The notes beneath the pieces are model-generated. The model ran no database searches and had not been told where the DNA came from. It saw only the letters and a program-made list of their open reading frames with translations. 64,000 nt of DNA from Mycobacterium bohemicum DSM 44277 (lineage in GTDB: Bacteria; Actinomycetota; Actinomycetes; Mycobacteriales; Mycobacteriaceae), in contig NZ_CSTD01000005.1 in the NCBI RefSeq assembly GCF_001053185.1, positions 124,001 through 188,000 on the forward strand, read 5' to 3'. Positions within the stretch are counted from its first letter, which is position 1; the number at the start of each line of letters is the position of its first letter. The position numbers and the translations under genes are program-made. Positions 9,255 through 17,657 of this stretch are shown here, one piece after another.

Positions 9255-9442
9255 TGAAGGTTTGGGTCGACCTGGACACCTGCGACGGCAACGGCGTGTG
9301 CATGAGCATCTGCCACGAGGTGTTCGATGTGCGGGAAGACGGACTGCACGTGCTCCAGAGGGAGCCGTCGGCCGAGCTCCGCGACAAGTTGAGGGGCGCC
9401 GAGGTGTCCTGTCCCACCCGGGCGATCACGGTGAAGGACTGA
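9254..9442 (+). CDS. Ferredoxin, [3Fe-4S]-type
   Basis: A 62-residue ferredoxin beginning MKVWVDLDTC. The cluster motif is C-D-G-N-G-V-C, with asparagine at the variable fourth position as in actinobacterial 3Fe-4S ferredoxins that serve oxygenases, and the distal cysteine is in SCPTRAI. A further cysteine lies four residues after the second (CMSIC), which is unusual. The ATG overlaps the upstream stop by one base (TGATG); GTG 9251 is also in frame. It should pass electrons from the adjacent reductase to the PF10118 protein. Confidence 0.93.
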   Translation: MKVWVDLDTCDGNGVCMSICHEVFDVREDGLHVLQREPSAELRDKLRGAEVSCPTRAITVKD

Positions 9443-9447
9443 AGCCC

Positions 9448-10653
9448 GTGCCGACGGATCAACTGAGCAAGGTGGTCGTGGTGGGGGCCGGCGTGGCCGG
9501 GATGCGGGCCGCCGAAACACTGCGACTGGACGGCTACGACGGCGACCTCACCATCGTCGGCGCCGAACGCCAGGCCCCCTACCACCGGCCCCCGCTGTCG
9601 AAGAAGCTGCTCACCGGCGAGGTGCACCGCGCGGGTATCGATATGGCCGCCCAGTTCGACCTCGGCGCGCGCGTGCTGCGTGGCGCCTCGGCGGTCGGAG
9701 TGGACATGTCGGAGCGCACCGTCGCGGTGCGCGACGAAAACCGTGATCTGGCTTTGCCTTTCGACGGGCTCGTGATCGCCAGCGGCGCCGTGCCGCGCGC
9801 CTGGCCGGGCGGGCCGGTGCCCGAGGGCGTGTTGTTGCTCCGCACGGTCGAGGACTGCCTGGCCATTCGGGAGCGGCTCGGCGCGCGGCCGCGCGTGGTG
9901 GTCGTCGGGGGCGGGTTCATCGGAGCCGAGGTGGCCGCGAGTTGCCGATCCCTGGGACTCGACGTCGTGCTGGTCGAGAAGTCCGGGGGGCTGCTGTCGC
10001 TGGCGCTGGGCGAGGAGATGGCGCCGTGCTGGGCCGAGCTGCATCGACGCCACGGCGTGGAGCTGCGGGTCGGCGTCGGTGTCGACGCGTTCGTCGGCAA
10101 CGGGCGCGTGCAGGGGGTGCGGCTCACCGACGGCTCGCAGGTCCCCGCCGATCTGGTCGTCGTCGGGCTGGGTGTCACCCCGGCCACCGACTGGCTGCGG
10201 GGTTCGGGCCTGCGCATCGACGACGGAGTCGTGTGCGACGCGACGGGCGCCGCCGAGGGCGTGAAAGGCGTCGTCGCCGCGGGTGACGTCGCCCGCTGGT
10301 GGCATCCGCTGTACGAGCGCCACCTCCGCATCGAGCACTGGGACACCGCCGGGCGGCGGGGGGCCGCCGCCGCCCGCACGCTGCTGGCGGGCCCGGATCG
10401 GGCCGAGACGTTCGACGACGTGCCGTACTTCTGGTCCGATCAGTACGACGTCAAGGTGCAGATGCTTGGCGTGCCGGCCGACTACGACGCGTTGGAGTTC
10501 GTGGAAGGACGGCCCGGGGCGGGCGGCTTCGTCGCCGCCTACGGGCGCGGCGGCCGGACCGTCGCGGTGCTGGGCACGATCGCGGACCGGGTCTACGCGT
10601 ATCGCGACGCGATCGCCAAGCGCGCCGATTTCCCGCCCCGCCGCCCGGATTAG
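9448..10653 (+). CDS. FAD-dependent ferredoxin reductase
   Basis: A 401-residue NAD(P)H:ferredoxin reductase of the rubredoxin/putidaredoxin-reductase type. It has an N-terminal FAD motif (VVVGAGVAGMRAAETLR), a central NADH motif (VVVGGGFIGAEVAASCR) and the C-terminal FAD segment GVVAAGDVARW, followed by the reductase C-terminal domain. GTG 9448 lies five bases after the ferredoxin stop. The three genes form one operon and a complete electron chain: NAD(P)H to FAD to Fe-S to di-iron protein. Confidence 0.93.
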   Translation: MPTDQLSKVVVVGAGVAGMRAAETLRLDGYDGDLTIVGAERQAPYHRPPLSKKLLTGEVHRAGIDMAAQFDLGARVLRGASAVGVDMSERTVAVRDENRDLALPFDGLVIASGAVPRAWPGGPVPEGVLLLRTVEDCLAIRERLGARPRVVVVGGGFIGAEVAASCRSLGLDVVLVEKSGGLLSLALGEEMAPCWAELHRRHGVELRVGVGVDAFVGNGRVQGVRLTDGSQVPADLVVVGLGVTPATDWLRGSGLRIDDGVVCDATGAAEGVKGVVAAGDVARWWHPLYERHLRIEHWDTAGRRGAAAARTLLAGPDRAETFDDVPYFWSDQYDVKVQMLGVPADYDALEFVEGRPGAGGFVAAYGRGGRTVAVLGTIADRVYAYRDAIAKRADFPPRRPD

Positions 10654-10774
10654 CGGCGACGCGGTATCGGCCGGCGGCTGTGGGGTCCGCCACAAACGCG
10701 GGGGACCGGGCGCCGGAAGCGGGTATCCACTCGGCTGCACCCGGAACGGGTAGCGACGCCGGCGTGAGGAACCC

Positions 10775-11596
10775 ATGAGTCAAGCGATCCAGCGGCAGCT
10801 GGGAGAGTACGACAGTCCCATCGAGGACGAACTGGAGAACGCCTTCACCAGGATGCTGAGCGAAGGCACCCAGCGGATGCACCGCACCTGGCGGGGTGTG
10901 CTGGTCACCGGCTTTTTCGGTGGTACCGAGGTGGCGCTGGGTGTGCTCGCCTACCTGTCGGTGCTGGAGGCCACCCACCAGCCGCTGCTGGCGGGTCTGG
11001 CGTTTTCGATCGGATTCCTGGCGCTCCTGCTGGGCCGCAGCGAACTGTTCACCGAGGGATTCCTGGTACCGGTCGTCACCGTGGCGGCCAAGCGCGCCAG
11101 CCTGGCGCAACTGTTCAAGTTGTGGGGCGGCACGATGCTCGCCAACCTGGTCGGCGGCTGGGTCATCATGTGGCTGATCATGGCGGGCTTTCCCGAACTG
11201 CACGCACAAACCATCGAGTCCGGCGTTCACTTCGCGACCGCGCCCCTGTCGGCGCGGACGCTGGCGCTGGCGGTGCTCGGCGGCATGGTGATCACCCTGA
11301 TGACCCGAATGCAGCACGGCACCGACTCGGTGCCCGCGAAGATCGCCGCCGCGATCGCGGGCGCCTTCCTGCTCGCCGGGACGCGCCTGTTCCACTCGAT
11401 CCTCGACTCGCTGCTGATCTTCGGCGCCCTCGCCACGGGCAAGGCGCCGTTCGGCTATTGGGACTGGCTGGGCTGGTTCGGCTACACGGTGGTCGGCAAC
11501 GTCGCGGGTGGTCTCGGCTTCGTGACCTTGCTCAGGTTGCTGCGCAGCAAGGACCGACTGCAGGAGGAGCGGGCCGACGCGGAGGCGTCGTCGTGA
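10775..11596 (+). CDS. Formate/nitrite transporter (FNT) family channel
   Basis: A 273-residue inner-membrane protein with about six hydrophobic helices between residues 45 and 255. FNT proteins are pentameric channels for formate, nitrite or hydrosulfide. The family region GRSELFTEGFLVPV and the later LFHSILDSLLIFGAL helix are visible. It has an acidic N-terminal tail (EDELENAF) and a charged C-terminal tail. ATG 10775 is preceded by GAGGA. No formate dehydrogenase or nitrite reductase is next to it, so the physiological ion is undetermined. Confidence 0.9.
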   Translation: MSQAIQRQLGEYDSPIEDELENAFTRMLSEGTQRMHRTWRGVLVTGFFGGTEVALGVLAYLSVLEATHQPLLAGLAFSIGFLALLLGRSELFTEGFLVPVVTVAAKRASLAQLFKLWGGTMLANLVGGWVIMWLIMAGFPELHAQTIESGVHFATAPLSARTLALAVLGGMVITLMTRMQHGTDSVPAKIAAAIAGAFLLAGTRLFHSILDSLLIFGALATGKAPFGYWDWLGWFGYTVVGNVAGGLGFVTLLRLLRSKDRLQEERADAEASS

Positions 11597-11660
11597 AAAC
11601 GATTGGAAATCAAGATCTCAGCGCGCAACGAGTACTTATCCGAAGCGAGACGCGAACCAC

Positions 11661-11687
11661 GTTATGGGCCGAAGCCCAATTGGGTAT
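11661..11687 (+). promoter_or_regulatory. SigF-type promoter of the RsbW-like gene
   Basis: GTTA at 11661-11664, a 17-base spacer and a perfect GGGTAT at 11682-11687. Transcription would begin near 11694-11697, at the ATG itself, giving a leaderless mRNA. An anti-sigma-like gene driven by a SigF-type promoter would form a feedback loop. Confidence 0.5.
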
Positions 11688-11696
11688 CCGTTGCAC

Positions 11697-12152
11697 ATGA
11701 GTTCCCCGTCAATGACCGCGATCCCGGTGCAACTGGTGCTTGCCGGTGCCGCCGACGCCGTGACCGCGGCCAAGCTTCGCCATGTCTTGCGCGAGTGGCT
11801 GAACGAACTCACGTGGATGAGCGCGGAAGTCTGCCAGGACGTAGTGCTGGGCGTCAACGAAGCGCTGGCCAACTGCGTCGAGCACGCCTACCGCGCGCGC
11901 CACACCGCCGGCACCATGACCCTGCGCGCGAGTTACGACCAAGCGGCACAGAACATTCGGGTGTACGTCAGCGATTCCGGTAGCTGGTACCGGCGGCCGC
12001 CGAAGAGGCCTGAGGACCCGCGGGCCTCACGCGGGATCCTGCTCATGCACGCGCTGGCCGACCACTGCACCATCGATGCCCGGCCGAGCGGCACGACGGT
12101 CTCTCTGGAGTACATCGCCGACACCCCAAGCGGCTGGAATCGATGGTCGTGA
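11697..12152 (+). CDS. RsbW-like ATP-binding protein (putative anti-sigma factor)
   Basis: A 151-residue GHKL-type ATPase domain of the RsbW/SpoIIAB class. The N box is VNEALANCVEHAY (N54, E55, N59), the G1 region is VYVSDSGSW, and the G2-like segment is SRGILLMHALAD. Such proteins bind a sigma factor or phosphorylate a STAS partner. I chose ATG 11697 because a SigF-like -10 ends at 11687, which excludes ATG 11664 from the transcript; ATG 11712 is possible. No STAS gene is adjacent here; candidates are at 0.1 and 41.1 kb. Confidence 0.85.
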   Translation: MSSPSMTAIPVQLVLAGAADAVTAAKLRHVLREWLNELTWMSAEVCQDVVLGVNEALANCVEHAYRARHTAGTMTLRASYDQAAQNIRVYVSDSGSWYRRPPKRPEDPRASRGILLMHALADHCTIDARPSGTTVSLEYIADTPSGWNRWS

Positions 12153-12230
12153 CGCATCACCAGCCGCGAGGTGTCGGCTAGACCCAATATCGGCTTCCCG
12201 CAACGGCTTATGGGCCCGCCGCCACCGGTG

Positions 12231-13589
12231 TCACACTCCGACGGCGCGTTCGAGTTCCTTCAGGGACGTCTCGAGGTGGCCCAGTATCCGCTGCAGATGC
12301 GGAACGCTGCGCCGGCAGCCGACGAGACCGAAGTCGAGATTGGCGGCGTTGTTGGTCACCGTGATGTTCATGGCCTGCCCGTCGAGGGGGATGGACAGCG
12401 GATAGTTTCCGTCCAGCCGCGCACCGCGCCAATACAGGGGTTCGGTGCGGCCGGCCGAGACATTCGAGATCACGATGTTGAACGGCGGCGAGGCCGCCGA
12501 CAGGTAGCCGGGGATGAGCCCGGCGAACAGCCCGCCGACATTCAGCGCCGACAGCGCAAGCTGCTGGACGGGCGGCAGCTGCCAGAACACCTCTTTGGTG
12601 TCGCGGATGGATGTGCTGATGACCTCGAGCCGGCGGGCCGGGTCGCTGAGGTCGGTGGCCAGGTTGCACAGGAAGGTCCCGACCATGTTGCCGCCCCCGT
12701 CGTCGTCGTCCTTGCGGAGATTGACCGGCACCATCGCGGTCAGGGAGCTCTCCGGCAGGGCGCCCTGGTCCTGCAGGTAGGCACGCAGGGCCCCCGCCGA
12801 CATGGCGAGCACCACGTCGTTGACCGTCACCCCGGCCGCCGACTTGACCGCCTTGATGCGGTCCAGGCCCCACGATTGGGCGCCCCCCCGCCGTGCCCCG
12901 CCGATCCGAACGTTGAACATGGTGCGCGGCGCGCGGAATGGGAGCGTCAGCTGCTGCTCGAGCAGCGCGGCCCGCGCGAGCTTCAACGTGGACGGCGCCA
13001 GCGACAACGCCGAGCCGGCGGTGCGCCCGGCCCGTTCGAGAAGCGACGGGCGGCCGCCTCGATCGCCGCGCTTGCGGGGACCGATGCTCCACGGAACCCG
13101 CACCTCATCGTCGTCGGGGTCGGAGGTGAAGGCGCGTTGCATCAGCCGCAGCGCGGACACGCCGTCCATCAGGGAGTGGTGGAACTTCGTGTACACGGCA
13201 TACCGGCCGTCCTCCAGCCCCTCGACCAGGTGGGCCTCCCACAGCGGGCGGTGACGGTCGAGCAGGCTCCCGTGCAACCGGGACGCCAGCTCCAGAAGGT
13301 CGCGCACCCGTCCGGGCTCGGGGAGCGCGGAGCGGCGCAGGTGGTAGTCGAGTTCGACGTCGTTGTCGAACGACCAGGCGACGTTGGTGAAGCCGCCCAG
13401 GAAGGCCGGGTGCTTGCGGAAGGTCGGTTGCACCTCGGCGCACTCCAGCATGGCCTGATACGACTCGCGGACGAAGTGCGGGCCGGCGTCCTCCGGCGGC
13501 TCGAACAGCTGCAGCGAGCCCACGTGCATCGGATGCTCGCGAGACTCGCCGATCAGGAAGATCGCGTCCGTCGGCGATATCGGTTTCAT
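12231..13589 (-). CDS. WS/DGAT-type wax ester synthase / diacylglycerol acyltransferase
   Basis: A 452-residue acyltransferase that moves an acyl group from acyl-CoA to a fatty alcohol or diacylglycerol, making storage lipid. The catalytic HHxxxDG motif is HHSLMDG at residues 137-143. The N terminus MKPISPTDAIFL is typical of the mycobacterial Tgs family, as are the PLWEAHLVEGL and later NVSAG segments. ATG 13589 sits at the conserved start. Length is normal for the family. Mycobacteria carry many paralogs, so I give no symbol. It is convergent with the RsbW-like gene. Confidence 0.93.
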   Translation of the reverse strand: MKPISPTDAIFLIGESREHPMHVGSLQLFEPPEDAGPHFVRESYQAMLECAEVQPTFRKHPAFLGGFTNVAWSFDNDVELDYHLRRSALPEPGRVRDLLELASRLHGSLLDRHRPLWEAHLVEGLEDGRYAVYTKFHHSLMDGVSALRLMQRAFTSDPDDDEVRVPWSIGPRKRGDRGGRPSLLERAGRTAGSALSLAPSTLKLARAALLEQQLTLPFRAPRTMFNVRIGGARRGGAQSWGLDRIKAVKSAAGVTVNDVVLAMSAGALRAYLQDQGALPESSLTAMVPVNLRKDDDDGGGNMVGTFLCNLATDLSDPARRLEVISTSIRDTKEVFWQLPPVQQLALSALNVGGLFAGLIPGYLSAASPPFNIVISNVSAGRTEPLYWRGARLDGNYPLSIPLDGQAMNITVTNNAANLDFGLVGCRRSVPHLQRILGHLETSLKELERAVGV

Positions 13590-13703
13590 GGCCCTCACCC
13601 CGTTTTCCCGGCTGCGCCGCCCGCCCGGCACACGCTCTACCTCCCTGTAGCCGAACGAGACGCCGGCCACACTCAAACGGGCGCCCGAGTTCCGCGCGGG
13701 GTG

Positions 13704-15710
13704 CTAGCGGCCGCGGGGCGCCGACACCCTGCGAAAGACGTCGGTGATCTCGGCGACCCGCGGGTCGTCCCGCAGCTGCTCGAGGGTCTCCGGCAGCGGG
13801 AGCCGCCAGTTCGGATACTCGTCGATGGTGCCCGGCAGGTTGGGTTGGCGCGGTTCGGCGATCACGTCATAGGGCGAGATCAGCTTCAACCGGCTCGGGG
13901 TCGCCGCGAGCAACCGGTGCATCGCGACGATGATCTGGGCATCGTCCGGCTCTGGCGGTTCGTCAGGAAGTAACCCTTCGGAACGCAGCAGCGCCAGCCA
14001 CTCGGCCCGTTCCCGCTCCGCCTTGGTCCGCTCGGCCGGGACGTCGACGAGCAGGCCGAGGTCGGCGCGCGCCCGCACGTGTTCGCCGCGCAGGAACCCC
14101 GCGGCGGTGGGCAGGTCGTGGGTGGAGAGGCTGGCGGCGGCCCGCGACGGCCACTGCGCCGGCGGGAGCAGGGGCTCTGAAGGCGCGGACTCGTCGCGGG
14201 TGAACCAGGACACGGCGCACCCCAGCATCCCATTGGCGGACAGGGCCTGGGTGACCTCCGGTTCGACGGTGCCCAGGTCTTCGCCGACCACCGTCGCCCC
14301 CGCGCGATGCGCTTCCAGCGCCAGCACGGCCAGCATCACGTCGGCGTCGTAGTGCACGTAGGTGCCGCGGTCGGGGCCGTCGCCGGGCGGGATCCACCAC
14401 AGCCGCCACAGCCCGGCGACGTGGTCGATCCGCAGACCGTCGGCGTAGGTCAGCACGGCGCGCAGCATGTCCCGCAGCGCGGAGTAGCCGGTGGCCGCCA
14501 GTCGGTCCGGTCGCCACGGCGGAAGCCCCCAGTCCTGTCCCCGCGGGGTGAAGTTGTCGGGCGGAGCCCCGACGCTCACCCCGCCGGCGAGCACCTCGGC
14601 CAGCGCCCAGGCGTCCGCGCCCTCCGCGTCGACCCCGACCGGCAGGTCGTGCAACACCCCGAGCGCCATGCCGGCGTCGCGGGCTGCCTGCCGCACCGCG
14701 ACCAACTGCTCGGTGCACCGCTGCTGCACCCAGGCGTGGAACGCCACCCGCGGCGCCAGGTCGCGGCGCGCGGACGCCACGGCCGCCCCGGATACGTCGC
14801 GCAGGGCGTCGGGCCAGCGCGACCAACGGCCGCCGTGCCGCTCGGCCAGCGCGCAGTAGGTGGCCCAGTCGCGCAGCCCCGCGAGGGCGGGCGACTCGTC
14901 GAGCGGAGAGGGCCGACCCTCGGCTCGCCACAGCAACTCCAGCGCGTCGCGTTTGGCCGCCCAGACGAGGTCGTGGTCGATGCGCTCGGTGTCCGCCGAC
15001 ACCCGCAGGGCATCGACTTCCGCGCGGGTGTCGGGGTCTGCCCCGCGGTAGGCGTCGAGGTCTTCGACGCGCAGCGCCAGCGGGTTGGCGAACCGCCGGC
15101 TGGACGGCGTGTAGGGCGAGGGCTGCACCGGGTGCGTCGGCCCGGGCGCGCTCAGCGGGTTCAGCAACACCGCCCCGGCGCCGTGCTCGGCGGCGGTCCA
15201 GTCCATGAACTCGCGCAGGTCACCCAGGTCACCGATGCCCCACGAGCGCGACGAGCGCAGCGCATACAGCTGCAGCATCCAACCCCAGGTGGCCGGCGCG
15301 GCCGGGACGTGCTGCGGCGCCGCCACCAGGGTGGCCTCCTGACCGTCGCGGGTGTGCAGCCGATACCAGCCGGGCGGGAGGTCGCCGGGCAGCTCGTCGC
15401 GCACCTCGAACCGGTCGCCGTGCTCGCCGACCAGTAGCGCGGCTCCGGGCAGCGGGTGGGGGCGGCCGTCCAGCCGCGCCGCGATGGAGGGGGCCAGCAC
15501 ACCGGCGCGGTTGCGCTGCTGGAGCCTGGCCAGCTCGCGGCTCCGATCGGCCTCGGTGCGGGCCTCGACGTCGAGCAGCCCGAGGACCCGGATCACGACG
15601 TCGGCGTCGACCTCGACGGGTTCGCGGCGCTCGTTGCGGTAGGAGGTCGCCACCCCGTGCGCGGCCGCCAACCGCCGCAGATCTTCCGGGATCGACTGCT
15701 GCTTCGCCAC
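13704..15710 (-). CDS. malQ: 4-alpha-glucanotransferase (amylomaltase, GH77)
   Basis: A 668-residue GH77 enzyme that transfers alpha-1,4-glucan segments between maltodextrins in glycogen and maltose metabolism. Visible are the nucleophile region LRIDHVAGLWRLWW, the acid/base region GEDLGTVEPE and the transition-state motif STHDLPTAAGF. An N-terminal domain of about 150 residues precedes the barrel, as in actinobacterial MalQ. The start is GTG 15710. The gene diverges from the mycolate methyltransferase over a 317-bp gap with a long inverted repeat. Confidence 0.93.
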   Translation of the reverse strand: MAKQQSIPEDLRRLAAAHGVATSYRNERREPVEVDADVVIRVLGLLDVEARTEADRSRELARLQQRNRAGVLAPSIAARLDGRPHPLPGAALLVGEHGDRFEVRDELPGDLPPGWYRLHTRDGQEATLVAAPQHVPAAPATWGWMLQLYALRSSRSWGIGDLGDLREFMDWTAAEHGAGAVLLNPLSAPGPTHPVQPSPYTPSSRRFANPLALRVEDLDAYRGADPDTRAEVDALRVSADTERIDHDLVWAAKRDALELLWRAEGRPSPLDESPALAGLRDWATYCALAERHGGRWSRWPDALRDVSGAAVASARRDLAPRVAFHAWVQQRCTEQLVAVRQAARDAGMALGVLHDLPVGVDAEGADAWALAEVLAGGVSVGAPPDNFTPRGQDWGLPPWRPDRLAATGYSALRDMLRAVLTYADGLRIDHVAGLWRLWWIPPGDGPDRGTYVHYDADVMLAVLALEAHRAGATVVGEDLGTVEPEVTQALSANGMLGCAVSWFTRDESAPSEPLLPPAQWPSRAAASLSTHDLPTAAGFLRGEHVRARADLGLLVDVPAERTKAERERAEWLALLRSEGLLPDEPPEPDDAQIIVAMHRLLAATPSRLKLISPYDVIAEPRQPNLPGTIDEYPNWRLPLPETLEQLRDDPRVAEITDVFRRVSAPRGR

Positions 15711-15766
15711 TACCGGGCCCCCGCGGCGGCGCCGGAACAGCGCTCAGGTGTAGGCATTGGGTGTCT

Positions 15767-15830
15767 ATACCCCGGTGCGGGTTTCTCACACCGCGCCGGC
15801 GCCGCGGCGGCCGGCGACACACCGGGGTAT
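15767..15830. repeat. 11-bp inverted repeat in the malQ/methyltransferase intergenic region
   Basis: ATACCCCGGTG (15767-15777) is repeated perfectly inverted as CACCGGGGTAT (15820-15830), with 42 bases between that hold a G+C-rich potential hairpin. Both arms contain GGGTAT pointing outward toward the two divergent genes, but no GTTT lies 16 bases behind either, so I do not call SigF promoters. A regulator site or cruciform is possible. The rest of the 317-bp gap shows nothing else clear. Confidence 0.5.
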
Positions 15831-16027
15831 TGCGCTTGGTCCCAACAAATTCCGCGGACGTGCGGCCCCCCGGGGCCCTTTCGCCGATCCGCGCCGGCCG
15901 CGGCGAAGGGTAGCTGGGAGCGTCGCCCGCCGCGGCGCCCGATACACTGGGTGGTTCGGGGGTTCTTCGATCGGCGTGGATCTGACGGCCGCCGAGCCGT
16001 AACAACGTCAATGTCAAAGGTCGTGCA

Positions 16028-16912
16028 GTGCCCGAAAACAGCAGCGAAACCACCGGCTTGGTGCCCCACTTCGACGACGTGCAGGCGCATTACGACCTGT
16101 CCGACGAGTTCTTCGCGCTCTTCCTGGACCCGACGCGCACCTACAGCTGCGCCTACTTCGAACGCGACGACATGACGCTCGAGGAGGCCCAACTGGCCAA
16201 GGTCGACCTGTCGCTCGGCAAGCTCGGGCTGGAGCCGGGCATGACGTTGCTCGACATCGGGTGCGGGTGGGGGACCACCATCGTCCGGGCGCTCGAGCGC
16301 TACGACGTGAACGTGGTCGGGCTGACGCTGAGCCGCAACCAGCAGGCTCACGTGCAGCAACGGCTGGACCAGCATCCCAGCGCGCGCAGCAAGCGCGTGC
16401 TGTTGCAGGGGTGGGAGCAGTTCGACGAGAGGGTGGACCGGATCGTGTCGATCGGCGCCTTCGAGCATTTCGGGCGCGACCGCTACGCGGACTTCTTCAA
16501 GACGGCCTACCAGGCGCTACCCGCCGACGGCGTGATGTTGCTGCACACCATCATCAAGCCCAGCGATGAGGAGTTCGCCGAGCGCGGGCTCCCGATCACC
16601 ATGACCAAGCTGCGGTTCATGAAATTCATCATGGACGAGATCTTCCCGGGCGGTGACCTGCCGCAGGCCAAGGGTGTCATCGAGCACGCCCAGAGCGTCG
16701 GCTTCGCGGTCGAGCGGGTGCAGCCGCTGCGCCCGCACTACGCCCGCACGCTGGACACCTGGGCCGCCGCGCTCGAGGAGCGCCGCGAGGATGCCGTCCG
16801 GATTCAGTCGCAAGAGGTCTACGACCGCTACATGAAGTACCTCACCGGTTGCGCCGACCTCTTCCGCGAGGGCTACACCGACGTCGCGCAGTTCACCTTG
16901 ACCAAAGCCTGA
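16028..16912 (+). CDS. Mycolic acid cyclopropane synthase-family methyltransferase
   Basis: A 294-residue SAM-dependent methyltransferase of the CmaA/PcaA/MmaA family, which modifies meromycolate chains for the outer membrane. The SAM motif is LLDIGCGWGTT (75-85). Residues matching the CmaA1 bicarbonate and active-site set are present: C41 (SCAYF), E146 (GAFEHF), H173 (LLHT) and Y238 (HYARTL), each offset +6 from CmaA1, so it should be active. It is closest by eye to PcaA and MmaA2, but the pattern does not fix whether it makes cis-cyclopropane or another group. The start is GTG 16028. Confidence 0.93.
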   Translation: MPENSSETTGLVPHFDDVQAHYDLSDEFFALFLDPTRTYSCAYFERDDMTLEEAQLAKVDLSLGKLGLEPGMTLLDIGCGWGTTIVRALERYDVNVVGLTLSRNQQAHVQQRLDQHPSARSKRVLLQGWEQFDERVDRIVSIGAFEHFGRDRYADFFKTAYQALPADGVMLLHTIIKPSDEEFAERGLPITMTKLRFMKFIMDEIFPGGDLPQAKGVIEHAQSVGFAVERVQPLRPHYARTLDTWAAALEERREDAVRIQSQEVYDRYMKYLTGCADLFREGYTDVAQFTLTKA

Positions 16913-16964
16913 CGCCCACCACCGCGTTTCGCACCCCGGCGTGCCGCGCGGCCCCCCGGCCCGC

Positions 16965-16991
16965 GGTTTACCGGTTGTGCGCGACGGGTAA
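16965..16991 (+). promoter_or_regulatory. SigF-type promoter of the DUF5666-like gene
   Basis: GGTTT (16965-16969), a 16-base spacer and GGGTAA (16986-16991) match the mycobacterial SigF consensus well. It lies about 70 bases upstream of the GTG at 17062 and points toward it. Confidence 0.55.
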
Positions 16992-17061
16992 CACCACGAG
17001 CAACAACCTGATTCGGTAGCCGCCACCGCACGTCGGCGCGAAACCGCAGGAAGGATTGACC

Positions 17062-17577
17062 GTGGGCGCCAAGCACCGCATGACCAGCCGCACTCAGCAA
17101 AGACGATCGCGCGCCGATGGGGGAGCGCGACGGGCGCTGTCCGGCGTCGCGGGCGCGTGCGAAGTAATCGCCGCCTCCGTGCTGTGCGCGTCGGCCGTGG
17201 GTCTGATCGTCAACGTCGAGCCGGAAAAGCGATCGCTGGTGGCCGACGAGGGCCCGGCGGCCGTCTCCCAGCCGGTGCGCCAGCAGGGAACCGTGATCGC
17301 GGTGTCGGCGGACTCCGTGACCGCCCGCAGTCCCGACGGGTACACGCAGACCTACCTGCTCACCCCGGACACCGCGCTCATCACCAGGGCCGGTGCTCGC
17401 ACCGCGACGGCCCCTGGACATTTCGCGCTCAACGAGCGCGTGGACATCGTCGGGACGATCCGCGGCGGCACCGCGCTGGCGACGGCCGTCGCCGACCAAG
17501 ACGCCGGACGCGGCGACGGGCCGCCGATGGATTTCGATGTCGCTCAACCGGCGAGCACGGCTCCGGGCGCCGCGTAG
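17062..17577 (+). CDS. Membrane-anchored DUF5666-like protein
   Basis: A 171-residue protein with a basic N terminus, one hydrophobic helix at about residues 31-50 (ending SAVGLIVNV) and an exported beta-rich region. The segment GTVIAVSADSVTARSPDG and the following strands resemble DUF5666, a small OB-like extracytoplasmic domain of unknown role. GTG 17062 follows AGGAAGGA by six bases; TTG 17056 is less likely. The SigF-like promoter upstream suggests stress or stationary-phase expression. The function is not known. Confidence 0.75.
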   Translation: MGAKHRMTSRTQQRRSRADGGARRALSGVAGACEVIAASVLCASAVGLIVNVEPEKRSLVADEGPAAVSQPVRQQGTVIAVSADSVTARSPDGYTQTYLLTPDTALITRAGARTATAPGHFALNERVDIVGTIRGGTALATAVADQDAGRGDGPPMDFDVAQPASTAPGAA

Positions 17578-17657
17578 CCGAGGCGACGGGCCAACCGGCC
17601 CCGCACCGGGCTGCCTCCCCCTAGTATTTGGGGGCGTTCGAGCCACGGGAGGCAGCC

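Noticed and set aside
10721..10752. GGGTAT and GGGTAG upstream of the FNT gene as a SigF promoter
   Set aside because: No GTTT-like -35 at 15-17 bases for either hexamer.
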